Assembly (NCBI RefSeq): GCF_000721265.1
Contig: NZ_JOFZ01000008.1
Coordinates: forward strand, 372,001 to 436,000
Length of the DNA: 64,000 bases
Source of the DNA: Streptomyces sp. NRRL F-5126
GTDB taxonomy: Bacteria > Actinomycetota > Actinomycetes > Streptomycetales > Streptomycetaceae
Direction: 5' to 3'
Part shown: positions 1 through 6,899 of the stretch, one piece after another
Position numbering within the stretch: position 1 is the stretch's first letter
Layout of the letters: every line of letters starts with the position of its first letter
Translations under genes and position numbers: made by a program
Notes under the pieces: generated by a model
What the model saw: the letters and a program-made list of their open reading frames with translations, nothing else
Databases searched by the model: none
What the model was told of the DNA's origin: nothing

Positions 1-653
1 ACTCCGATGTAGTGGTAGCGATCGACCTGCTCGACGTGTGACTCCCAGCTCAGGGCGTTCAGCCGCTTCGTGAGTCCATGGGCGTCATAGAGCACCTTGA
101 CGGTCAGGTACTGACTCCCGTCGGAGAGCCTCCGGCGCACCGTCGGAACCGCGCGTCCCTCTTCCGTCTCCTCGATCTCCGCCTTCGCGCGGGAGTCGTC
201 GAGGAAGACCACGCAGCCACCGGGCTTCAAAGCCTTCCGCAGGGCCTCCCAGAAGCGTTCCAGGTACCTGGGCGGTACATGGCTGAGCCAGAAGGCGAAG
301 AACACGGTGTCGTACCGGCGATCAGGGACCTGGCTGAAGATGTCCGCCTCGATGAAGCGAGTGGTCGAACCCTCCAGGCGGCGTCGCGCGATGGCCAGCA
401 TCTCGGGCGCGGCATCTACCGCGGTCAGGCTGCGGGCGCGCCCGGAGAGAAGGTGAGTCCACTGGCCTGTGCCGCACGCCAGCTCCAGGACGTCTCCGCT
501 GATGGGCAGCCGATCGAGCACGTGCGAGAGCTGGGGCATCCCCATACGATCCGCGTAAGCGGTGTCGTACTCATCAGCCCTTGCGCGGTAGTAGGCGATC
601 TGCCGCTTGGACCATTCAGCTGATGCGCCGTGCTGCTCTCCGATGTCGAGCAT
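1..653 (-). CDS. SAM-dependent class I methyltransferase (3' end outside window)
   Basis: Reading the minus strand from an ATG at 653 gives an open frame that runs off the window edge, so about 217 residues are visible and the C-terminus is missing. An AAGGAG ribosome binding site sits 6 nt before the ATG. The protein shows the class I motif I VLELACGTGQW near residues 54-64, an acidic residue after strand 2 (AVDAAPEM), and a motif II/III-like segment with KPGGCVVFLDD. This fold transfers methyl from S-adenosylmethionine; the substrate cannot be read from the sequence. It is transcribed divergently from the HTH/P-loop gene at 848, so the two may share a control region. Family call is firm, role unknown. 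Confidence 0.88.
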   Translation of the reverse strand, partial: MLDIGEQHGASAEWSKRQIAYYRARADEYDTAYADRMGMPQLSHVLDRLPISGDVLELACGTGQWTHLLSGRARSLTAVDAAPEMLAIARRRLEGSTTRFIEADIFSQVPDRRYDTVFFAFWLSHVPPRYLERFWEALRKALKPGGCVVFLDDSRAKAEIEETEEGRAVPTVRRRLSDGSQYLTVKVLYDAHGLTKRLNALSWESHVEQVDRYHYIG

Positions 654-847
654 CCTCAGCTCCTTCGTGAACCAGTAGCGTTCGGCCGCCAGTTGAGAAC
701 TCGGCGGGCTGACAAGGTCCATGACACCGTGACGTGGGTCATCCGTGTATCACGGCGGGCTACTGAGGCCGTTCATCGGCGAGCGCGCCCACTTTTCAAC
801 ATCTGCTTACACATGGCTTCGCACGGGGCACACTTACAGTCCCGATC

Positions 848-1888
848 ATGTCGACCGATGGGCAGGCGGTAACTGACGTGTCAAGGAGCCGTGCGGGATG
901 GCGCCCGGACAAGCTCCGTGAGGTCCGCGAGGCACACGGATTAACCCTTGAGCGTGCCGGCGAGCGTTTGCGCGAAGTGGCCGCACGGGCCGTTGTCACG
1001 GTGCCCGCAGCCAACTTCCAGACCCTGTGGCAGCACGAGCAGGGTGAGGTCTACCCGGGTCCGCACTACCGGCGCGCGTACTGCCTCCTGTACCGCGGCA
1101 CCGAGCCCGAGCTCGGATTTCGCCACCCTCTGCCCGACGAGGTCACGCACCTGGACCTCACGCCGTCGGACGAGTCCCGCAACGGGGCCCATGTTCTGGC
1201 CGTCGAGCGGGCGCTCTCCCAGATCACACCAGGAACGGATGCCTGTGGTGGCGATCTCGACGTGCAGCAGCGGATCATCGACGCGTGGAAACGTCGGCAC
1301 ACGGGAGGAGATCCTCATCGCCCGTCGCTGCTCATCGTCGGCGGCTTCGCAGGCAGCGGGAAGTCGGAGTTCTCCCGATTCATCTCCCAGCTCACGGGAT
1401 GGCCCGTCCTCGACAAGGACCCCATCACGCGTCCCCTGGTCGAGCGACTCCTGGTGGAGATGGGCAGCGAGCCCAACGACCGGCACTCCGAGCTCTACCG
1501 CGGGCAGGTGCGGCCCCTCGAGTACCAGTGCCTGCTTGAGAGCGCCTACGCCAACATCGACTGCTCCATCAGCACGGTGCTGACAGCGCCGTTCATCTCG
1601 GAAGTGATGGATGCCCGCTGGATCCAGCGGCTGACCAACAGGTGCGAAGCACGAGGCGTCAGCGTCTCCATAGTCTGGATCAAGTGCGATGTGGAAACGA
1701 TGCGCGAGTACATCAGCTTCCGGTCCGCCGCCCGTGACAGCTGGAAGCTTCAGCACTGGGATGAGTACGTCAAAACCGTCGACGTCGAACTGTGCCCTGT
1801 CGTCGACCACATGGTGGTGGACAACAGCCTCGGCGCGGCGATATCCCTTACCGATCAGGTACGACAGGTGTTGGGAACCGTGTTCTGA
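848..1888 (+). CDS. XRE-type HTH domain fused to a P-loop (zeta-toxin/AAA_33-like) kinase domain
   Basis: 346 residues. Residues about 20-90 form an N-terminal helix-turn-helix-like region (KLREVREAHGLTLERAGERL). A second domain starts near 155, with Walker A GGFAGSGKS at about 165-173 and a later arginine-rich lid-like segment followed by WKLQHWDEY, as in small P-loop kinases of the AAA_33/zeta-toxin type. The expected job is ATP-dependent phosphorylation of a small molecule or nucleotide, possibly sensed by the DNA-binding part; this is inference. Codon 32 (941-943) is TTA, the rare leucine codon read by bldA tRNA, so translation is likely tied to development. The stop overlaps the next ATG (TGATG), indicating translational coupling. 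There is no clear Shine-Dalgarno before the ATG; a leaderless transcript is possible. Confidence 0.75.
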   Translation: MSTDGQAVTDVSRSRAGWRPDKLREVREAHGLTLERAGERLREVAARAVVTVPAANFQTLWQHEQGEVYPGPHYRRAYCLLYRGTEPELGFRHPLPDEVTHLDLTPSDESRNGAHVLAVERALSQITPGTDACGGDLDVQQRIIDAWKRRHTGGDPHRPSLLIVGGFAGSGKSEFSRFISQLTGWPVLDKDPITRPLVERLLVEMGSEPNDRHSELYRGQVRPLEYQCLLESAYANIDCSISTVLTAPFISEVMDARWIQRLTNRCEARGVSVSIVWIKCDVETMREYISFRSAARDSWKLQHWDEYVKTVDVELCPVVDHMVVDNSLGAAISLTDQVRQVLGTVF

Positions 1889-2439
1889 TGAACCAGGGAA
1901 TCCTGCTGTACGGGCCGCCTGCCGCCGGCAAGGACACTCTGACGGTGGCTCTTGCCGAACTCGACTCGCGCTATGTCCTCTTCAGCCGACTCAAAATCGG
2001 CAGCGGCAAGTCTGCGGGTTACCGGATGGGAACCTCGGATCAGCTGGCGGAGCTGGAAGGGTGCGGCGACCTCATCTACCGCAACGACCGATATGGAAAC
2101 ACATACGTGGTCGACCGCCCCGGTCTCGCGCTGGCCATGGGGGGTGGGTGCGTCCCCATTCTCCATCTTGGCCAGGTTGCGGGCGTAGAGGCGGTGGCCA
2201 CCAAATACCCCGCTGCCTGGTCGACAGTGCTGCTGTGGTGCTCCCGAGAGGCCACAGCCGCCCGCTCGAAGAGCCGGGGCGATCGCGATACAGAGGCCCG
2301 GATCGCGGCATGGGACGCAACGGAGCAGGACCTCGCCACCAACGACCGCTCTGCCTGGGATCTCCGTGTGGACACCGAAGCCTCCTCGCCTGGAGAGGCG
2401 GCAGTCCTCATTGATCAACTGGTGCGCGAGTCCGTGTGA
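1888..2439 (+). CDS. Guanylate-kinase-like P-loop protein
   Basis: 183 residues from the ATG that overlaps the upstream stop by one base; a longer in-frame reading upstream is ignored because it lies inside the preceding gene. Walker A GPPAAGKDT is at residues 8-16. The segment YRNDRYGNTYVVDRPG and the following LLWCSREATAAR/ARIAAWDATEQD pattern resemble the GMP-binding and lid regions of guanylate kinases, although the protein is shorter and more divergent than housekeeping Gmk (about 190-200 aa). It probably phosphorylates a nucleotide or similar ligand. Being coupled to the HTH/P-loop kinase, the two probably act together. Its last 25 bp overlap the 3' end of the convergent dehydrogenase gene. 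True substrate unknown. Confidence 0.65.
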   Translation: MNQGILLYGPPAAGKDTLTVALAELDSRYVLFSRLKIGSGKSAGYRMGTSDQLAELEGCGDLIYRNDRYGNTYVVDRPGLALAMGGGCVPILHLGQVAGVEAVATKYPAAWSTVLLWCSREATAARSKSRGDRDTEARIAAWDATEQDLATNDRSAWDLRVDTEASSPGEAAVLIDQLVRESV

Positions 2440-3287
2440 CGAGCTTCCGCTGAACTCAGCAGTTCGAGAGCACGGGAGACGGTGACGGACCTGTCGTGGA
2501 CCTCGTCCCAGCGGTGAAGGGCAGCGGCGATCTGTCGCATGAAGTCGTCCGGCAGGCCCGACTCGGCGAGCAGGTCCGCGACGTCTGCCAGCTCGGGCGC
2601 CCACCGCCAGGCCCGAGCCGCAGTCTTGGGAATGTAGTCCGTCTCCGTCAGATAGCTACCGGAGCGCTTGGAAGCGATCTGCACGAGCTCGTCCGCGACG
2701 CCGTTCGCGTCGGCTAGCCCGTATGCCACGGCGGCCAGGACACGGGACGCCTTCTGATAGCTGGAGTAGGCGAGCTTCAGCGCGGACGCCTGCCCGATCT
2801 CGGTTCCCAGAGGACGTGTTCGCACATCCGTTCCCTCGAAGAGATCGGCTACGAGCGTGACGTGCCGCGGGGGGCCTGAAAGGTAAAGCATCGGCTGCTT
2901 TCCCCCTACCGGAGGGGAACCGACAACAGAACCGTCGACAACGGCTGCATCAGGCAGGCGGGCGGCGACAGCTCGGACCCTCTGCGGAGTAATTGCGTTC
3001 GCCTCGACATAGGTCCCGTCCCGGAATCCGTGCTCGGCCACCTCTGCTGCGACCTCCTCGGCAGCTGCCGGCGGGCACAACGAGATGAGCAGGTTGGCTC
3101 TCTGAAGGAGCTGCCCGAGATCGTCAACTGCCTCCATGCCCGCGTGTTCCGCACGTAGCCGGGAGGCGTCACCGCGGCCGACCGGACACCAGAGGACGGT
3201 CATGCCTTGGGCTCGGAGCTGTGCTGCGATAGCCGCGCCCATGCTGCCCGGATGCAGTAGCCCCACCGCGGCGATGCCGGACTTCAC
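2415..3287 (-). CDS. NAD(P)-dependent 6PGDH/beta-hydroxyacid dehydrogenase-like protein with DUF1932-type C-terminus
   Basis: 290 residues. The N-terminus has a Rossmann dinucleotide-binding motif (GLLHPGSMGAAIA, residues 9-21). The middle has the 6PGDH-like DGSVVGSPPVGG region, and the catalytic-helix region contains KLAYSSYQKAS. The C-terminal half matches the all-helical cap found with DUF1932 proteins. Enzymes of this superfamily oxidise or reduce hydroxy acids, imines or sugar acids with NAD(P). The gene points toward the guanylate-kinase-like gene and overlaps it tail to tail by 25 bp, a tight packing suggesting the cassette moves as a unit. It is divergent from the NUDIX gene across a 233 bp gap. 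Substrate not predictable. Confidence 0.8.
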   Translation of the reverse strand: MKSGIAAVGLLHPGSMGAAIAAQLRAQGMTVLWCPVGRGDASRLRAEHAGMEAVDDLGQLLQRANLLISLCPPAAAEEVAAEVAEHGFRDGTYVEANAITPQRVRAVAARLPDAAVVDGSVVGSPPVGGKQPMLYLSGPPRHVTLVADLFEGTDVRTRPLGTEIGQASALKLAYSSYQKASRVLAAVAYGLADANGVADELVQIASKRSGSYLTETDYIPKTAARAWRWAPELADVADLLAESGLPDDFMRQIAAALHRWDEVHDRSVTVSRALELLSSAEARHTDSRTS

Positions 3288-3520
3288 GCAGTCACGCTCC
3301 TTGAACAGTTATCGGCCTGCGGCAGCGCAATGGCGGCTGCCGCGTCGGGTACGCAATGATCGGGTGCGGCGAGCCGAGCCGAGCAGGCAGGCTCTCCCGC
3401 GGCGACTGTACGGCTACGTATGCGTGCCGGACGAGGGCGTCACGCTGCCGTGGGAGTGCGCTGCGCCGAGGAGGCCAGGGCGTTGCTCCCGCCAAGCGGA
3501 CCGAACCTGGAGGGAGAACC

Positions 3521-3931
3521 TTGCCGGAGATTACGGAGAAGCAGCCGGGCGTAGCTGCGGCCGTCATCGTGCACACGGGACGTGTGCTGATGGTGCGTCG
3601 TCGTGTCAGGGAGGGCTCGCTCTCCTGGCAGTTCCCGGCCGGCAAGGTCGAGCCTGGTGAGACTCGCGATGTGGCCGCCGTGCGTGAGGCGCGGGAGGAG
3701 ACCGGTCTGGCCGTGGCGGCTGTGGAGCGACTCGGTGAGCGGGTCCACCCAGAGACGGGTCGGCGAATGTCGTACTTCGCCTGCGAGGTACTCGGCGGCA
3801 CTGCCTGTATCGCCGCCCCCGAGGAAGTGGCCGATCTTGCGTGGCTGACGCATGACGAGATCTCGCACTACGTGCCCCACGGGCTGTTCGAGCCTGTGCA
3901 GGCGTACCTCGACGCGGTCCTCTCCTGTTGA
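3521..3931 (+). CDS. NUDIX hydrolase (MutT-like)
   Basis: 136 residues using a TTG start at 3521, chosen because GGAGG lies 7 nt upstream and similarity to NUDIX proteins begins there; the open frame extends to 3356 but that part looks non-coding. The NUDIX box is complete: G-KVEPG-E-TRDVAAV-REAREETGL at about residues 44-66 (G-x5-E-x7-REUxEExGU), which binds Mg2+ and hydrolyses a nucleoside diphosphate linked to another moiety. The small size is typical of MutT/ADP-ribose pyrophosphatase-like enzymes. It lies next to two P-loop kinases, so nucleotide chemistry is a shared theme here. Substrate unknown. Confidence 0.85.
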   Translation: MPEITEKQPGVAAAVIVHTGRVLMVRRRVREGSLSWQFPAGKVEPGETRDVAAVREAREETGLAVAAVERLGERVHPETGRRMSYFACEVLGGTACIAAPEEVADLAWLTHDEISHYVPHGLFEPVQAYLDAVLSC

Positions 3932-3956
3932 AAGGCAGCGCCCGCGGAGGGCAGCC

Positions 3957-4632
3957 TCAGGCTCGCTGTCGACCGGGTGCACGACTGCGGACACAGGCCG
4001 AGTCGGTCAAGCTCAATGGTCGTCCTGTCCGCGGTGCGACCCACAACAGGCCGTCGGCCTGCGTCAGCCCTTCGTCAAGAACTGCCACAAGCGGCTTCAC
4101 TCTCCCGTCCAGAGGCTCGTGCAGCCCGTGGTGGAGGCGTGTGCTGAGCCCTGGCGAGGTCGTCTCGAGACGACGTGCCAGCCACTTTCCGCTGCCGCCC
4201 CAAGAACCTCCTATGGCCAGCGCCAGCTCACCGGTCCGCCGGACCAGTTCGATGGCGATGAAGAGCCGTTCGCTCCGGTCGTTGCTTCCGGCGAGATCGT
4301 CCAGGAGGCCCGTGATCGCGTAGCGCTGGTCGTCGGTCTCTTACGCCGACAACGGGGGTGGTCCTGCGGTGGTCAGCCTCAGGGCCTCGGCGGCGATGCG
4401 CGCGCCGAGCCCATCGGTGTCGAAGAGAAGCAACCCGTCGGCACACATCCACAGAAGCGGTGACCGGAGTGTGCGCACTTCCCGTTCGACGTAGGCGTGC
4501 CATGTCGCGTCGGTGTGCACGAACATGTCCACCGGCCACTCCACCGGCCGCTCGGCGTACCGCAGACTTGCCCGGTACGGAGCCGGCGCTCCGTTGACTA
4601 CGACGGCGTGTGCGGCCTCGATCGCATCCATG
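3957..4632 (-). pseudogene. Degraded nucleotidyltransferase-family gene (in-frame stop, N-terminus missing)
   Basis: One minus-strand frame from 4632 to 3957 reads as a Streptomyces nucleotidyltransferase-domain protein: APAPYRASLRYAERPVEWP, then VDMFVHTDATWHAYVEREV and SPLLWMCADGLLL. After the segment ending PPPLSA a TAA at 4341-4343 interrupts it, and the same frame then continues with family-like sequence (RYAITGLLDDLAG, then RLFIAIELVRRTGELALAI and GKWLARRLE) to a TGA at 3957-3959. Upstream of 4632 the expected GS-x-DxD active-site region of the NTase fold is absent. So the gene has lost its catalytic N-terminus and carries a nonsense codon. It is a relic unless the stop is a sequencing error. 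Confidence 0.72.
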
Positions 4633-4865
4633 AGGCAACTATCAGCACCGTCCCACCCACGCGCACCGCGGTTTCCGGGCATGACCGCGTTGCCTCGCGC
4701 TCCGTATCGCGATTGTCCCGCTGTCATTCATCCCAGCCGTTTGACAGCGAACGCAGCTGCTTCGGCGAGCTGTGGTTATGAACCTGATTGCGTGCGGTGA
4801 AAGTGCTGGTGGGCGGCCCTGCCCGAGGGCGCTTGCGGTCACACACACTCCGTGCTGTGGTCGTC

Positions 4866-5171
4866 CTACAGGTGGTCGAGAGGTTCGGCGGCGTACGTGC
4901 CGTCGCCGAGCGCGGCATCGGTCAGCTCGAAGCGTTGAGACAGGCTGCCGACCCGGCGGATGACGACGCTGCCGGGGGCCCGGGTGGTCTCGTAGTACAG
5001 GGGAGTGCCGTCGGCGCCGGTAGTGCCCAGCAGGCTGAAGCGGCGCAGCACGCGCGGAGGCGCCGGGGTGGTCCGGCGACGCCGGTACAGCCAGCCGGCT
5101 GCGGCGGCGAGACCGGTGACGACCAGACCGACTGCAGTCGGAATCAGGAACTTGTCGAAGAGCGCGGACAC
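4866..5171 (-). CDS. Small single-pass membrane protein, function unknown
   Basis: 101 residues from a GTG at 5171 (AGGAG 10 nt upstream). A single hydrophobic segment at about residues 8-27 (LIPTAVGLVVTGLAAAAGWL) is followed by an RRRR stop-transfer run and then a soluble tail of about 70 residues containing GTPLYYETTRAPGSVVIRR. The layout suggests an N-out, C-in anchored cytoplasmic tail. I do not recognise the family. It lies between the broken nucleotidyltransferase and another small open frame, in a region with eroded genes. The frame could be extended upstream to 5267 but the extension lacks coding character. Confidence 0.55.
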   Translation of the reverse strand: MSALFDKFLIPTAVGLVVTGLAAAAGWLYRRRRTTPAPPRVLRRFSLLGTTGADGTPLYYETTRAPGSVVIRRVGSLSQRFELTDAALGDGTYAAEPLDHL

Positions 5172-5245
5172 GGCGGCATCACTCCTGCGAGGCGGGTACG
5201 GCCCGCCGTGGTGACGGGCCGCGCCGACCATGCAGCAGGCGGGGG

Positions 5246-5470
5246 TTAGCGTCGCAACCCCGTCCATCTGCTCGCTCCGTCCGGGAAGTTGCGAGCCGTC
5301 GGCGGGTCATCGTCCGGTGCGCGGGGTACGTCGGCATCGGCCGCCCAGCTCGGATGCACGGCGAACGCGGACGGTGCCTCCCCGTCCCAGGGGGGCCGGG
5401 GCGCGGCGTCGTAGTGGGCGAGGGCGGCGCGGACGACGGGTAGATCCTCATCCTGGAACGCCCGGAGCAA
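5246..5470 (-). CDS. Short hypothetical protein, possibly a gene fragment
   Basis: 74 residues from a TTG at 5470, with AAGG about 7 nt before it and an in-frame TGA just upstream. The sequence is acidic (LRAFQDEDLPVVRAALAHYD) with good Streptomyces codon bias at its start but a Pro/Ala/Asp-rich tail without recognisable domain. It may be the surviving N-terminus of a larger gene. The neighbourhood is eroded, so I hold this call loosely. Confidence 0.35.
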   Translation of the reverse strand: MLRAFQDEDLPVVRAALAHYDAAPRPPWDGEAPSAFAVHPSWAADADVPRAPDDDPPTARNFPDGASRWTGLRR

Positions 5471-6557
5471 TGCCCACCTTCAGCTGCAACTACACGGCAC
5501 TCAACAAGTTCGGCACTGAGCCGATCACGGAAGCTGGAGGAGTCCGCAGCAGCGGCGGCGTCTCAACCGGCAACTACATTCCGGGGCTTCCGTCTTACTA
5601 CCCCGTGAACATGGAAAACTGTGCAGCGGACACCATTCTTGCGATCACCAGCAGCCCCCAAGCAGCACAGGGGCTTTCCACGAGACGTGGGCCAGCTACG
5701 GCCCCAATGAGCTCTGCTGACCGGTGCCACCACGCTGGCAGGATGTGCACCCAGAATGCCGCCTCCGTCCCGCGTCTCCGTGTGCGGCACCGCACTCTGG
5801 GAGGGCCGCGAAGGAATCGTGCCCACTCCCGTGCCCGCCGTATCTCCTGGAGTGGCTGCCCCATCAGCGCCTCGAAGGTCACTGCTACCGCCTGTTGCCC
5901 GCAAGGGCGTCGTGCCCGACTCACCCAGGAACGCAGCCCGTACCGTTGCGATTGCTCACACGAATCCCGGGGGGGTGGCCGGAATAGCGCTCGCCTGGCC
6001 CGGCACGTCGGCCATTGACATCCGCGCCTACACCCACGGGAGACTGACCGGATCACGGCATCTGGCAGGTCCGTAATCCGCATGCACGCAGGAGCTCGAT
6101 CCTGACCGCACGTGCTCGCGAAGACGGCGCACTCGCCACGGTCGTCCTCGCGTGGGCCGACGCCCTCAGGATGTCGGCGCGCGCTGGCGGACGCGGCCGC
6201 TGCGGCTGCGGTGCAAGCGCGCCCACGCGGCCGTCGTGGTGCAGGAGGCTGGCCGCCCCCACTGTGCGCCGGGCCGGGAGGACGAGCGGGCGCTGACGGC
6301 CGTGCTAGACAACCCCGGTGGCGACGTCCTCTTCAGCGACCAGATCTCCCGCTCCGATGCGAACGAGAGGCGGCCCGCTGCGTGCCACACAGCCCGCTCA
6401 CCATCCAGCGCGGTCGCACACGCCAGCCTGACCTGCCCCACACCGTGCGGCAGTCCCGTGTCCCCGGCTGCGGGCAGGCAAGGACGGCGCCCTCGAAGCC
6501 TCTGGCTGCCGGATCGGGACCGCTCTTGTTCGTGCGGGAAGGAGAACTGCAACCCTC
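5471..6557. other. About 1.1 kb without a convincing gene
   Basis: No frame on either strand keeps Streptomyces-like third-position GC and family-like sequence. The stretch 5471-5700 is less GC-rich than its surroundings and encodes on + a plausible-looking start (MPTFSCNYTALNKFGTEPI) that soon loses coding character around 5690. The rest (5700-6550) has overlapping Arg/Pro/Ala-rich frames typical of non-coding high-GC DNA. It may be decayed mobile or phage DNA next to tRNA-Ser, but no integrase, transposase or terminal repeats are visible. Confidence 0.5.
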
Positions 6558-6601
6558 AACGTCGATGGCCCCCGCTGCGAGCAGCGGGGGCCATCGACGT
6601 T
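6558..6601 (-). terminator. Strong hairpin terminator downstream of tRNA-Ser
   Basis: A perfect 21-bp inverted repeat (6558-6578 with 6581-6601, loop GA) lies 20 bp past the 3' end of the minus-strand tRNA-Ser. There is no U-tract, as usual in Streptomyces. Confidence 0.8.
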
Positions 6602-6621
6602 ATGCCCGGTGAGAGCATGAG

Positions 6622-6706
6622 CGGAGGATACGAGATTCGAACTCGTGAGGGGTTGCCCCCAACACGCTTTCCAAGCGTGCGCCCTAGGCCTCTAGGCGAA
6701 TCCTCC
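6622..6706 (-). tRNA. tRNA-Ser(GGA)
   Basis: 85-nt class II tRNA with long variable arm. The acceptor stem pairs GGAGGAT with ATCCTCC, followed by discriminator G; the anticodon loop CTTGGAAAG gives anticodon GGA (UCC/UCU serine codons). CCA is not encoded. It marks the boundary between accessory DNA on the left and the conserved dnaX block on the right. Confidence 0.95.
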
Positions 6707-6782
6707 GCTGAGAACCATACAAGACCGCGGGGAGTGCTCGCGAACTCGTTGGGAGTGCCTCCGATCAGGTACTGTGTGCGGA

Positions 6783-6868
6783 GCCCCTCACGTGGCGCTA
6801 TCTGACTGAACTCCCCCAGGGCCGGAAGGCAGCAAGGGTAGGTCGGCTCTGGCGGGTGCGTGGGGGGC
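6783..6868 (+). ncRNA. ffs: Signal recognition particle RNA (4.5S-type scRNA)
   Basis: The conserved SRP domain IV apical loop and its flanks (CAGGGCCGGAAGGCAGCAAG) lie at about 6817-6836, and outer arms 6783-6792 and 6859-6868 pair over 10 bp with one G-U. The RNA binds Ffh and targets nascent membrane and secreted proteins. Position directly upstream of dnaX is the usual one in Streptomyces. Ends are approximate, inferred from pairing. Confidence 0.88.
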
Positions 6869-6899
6869 GTTGTCGTAGGTGGCGGATATCGTCGTAGGC

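Noticed and set aside
5471..6076. Plus-strand open frames opening MPTFSCNYTALN and MPPPSRVSVCG
   Set aside because: Lose coding character quickly, no ribosome site of quality, no family recognised; reported only as a gene-free stretch.
6152..6805. Plus-strand open frame running through tRNA-Ser
   Set aside because: Overlaps a clear tRNA and its terminator and has no protein-like features.
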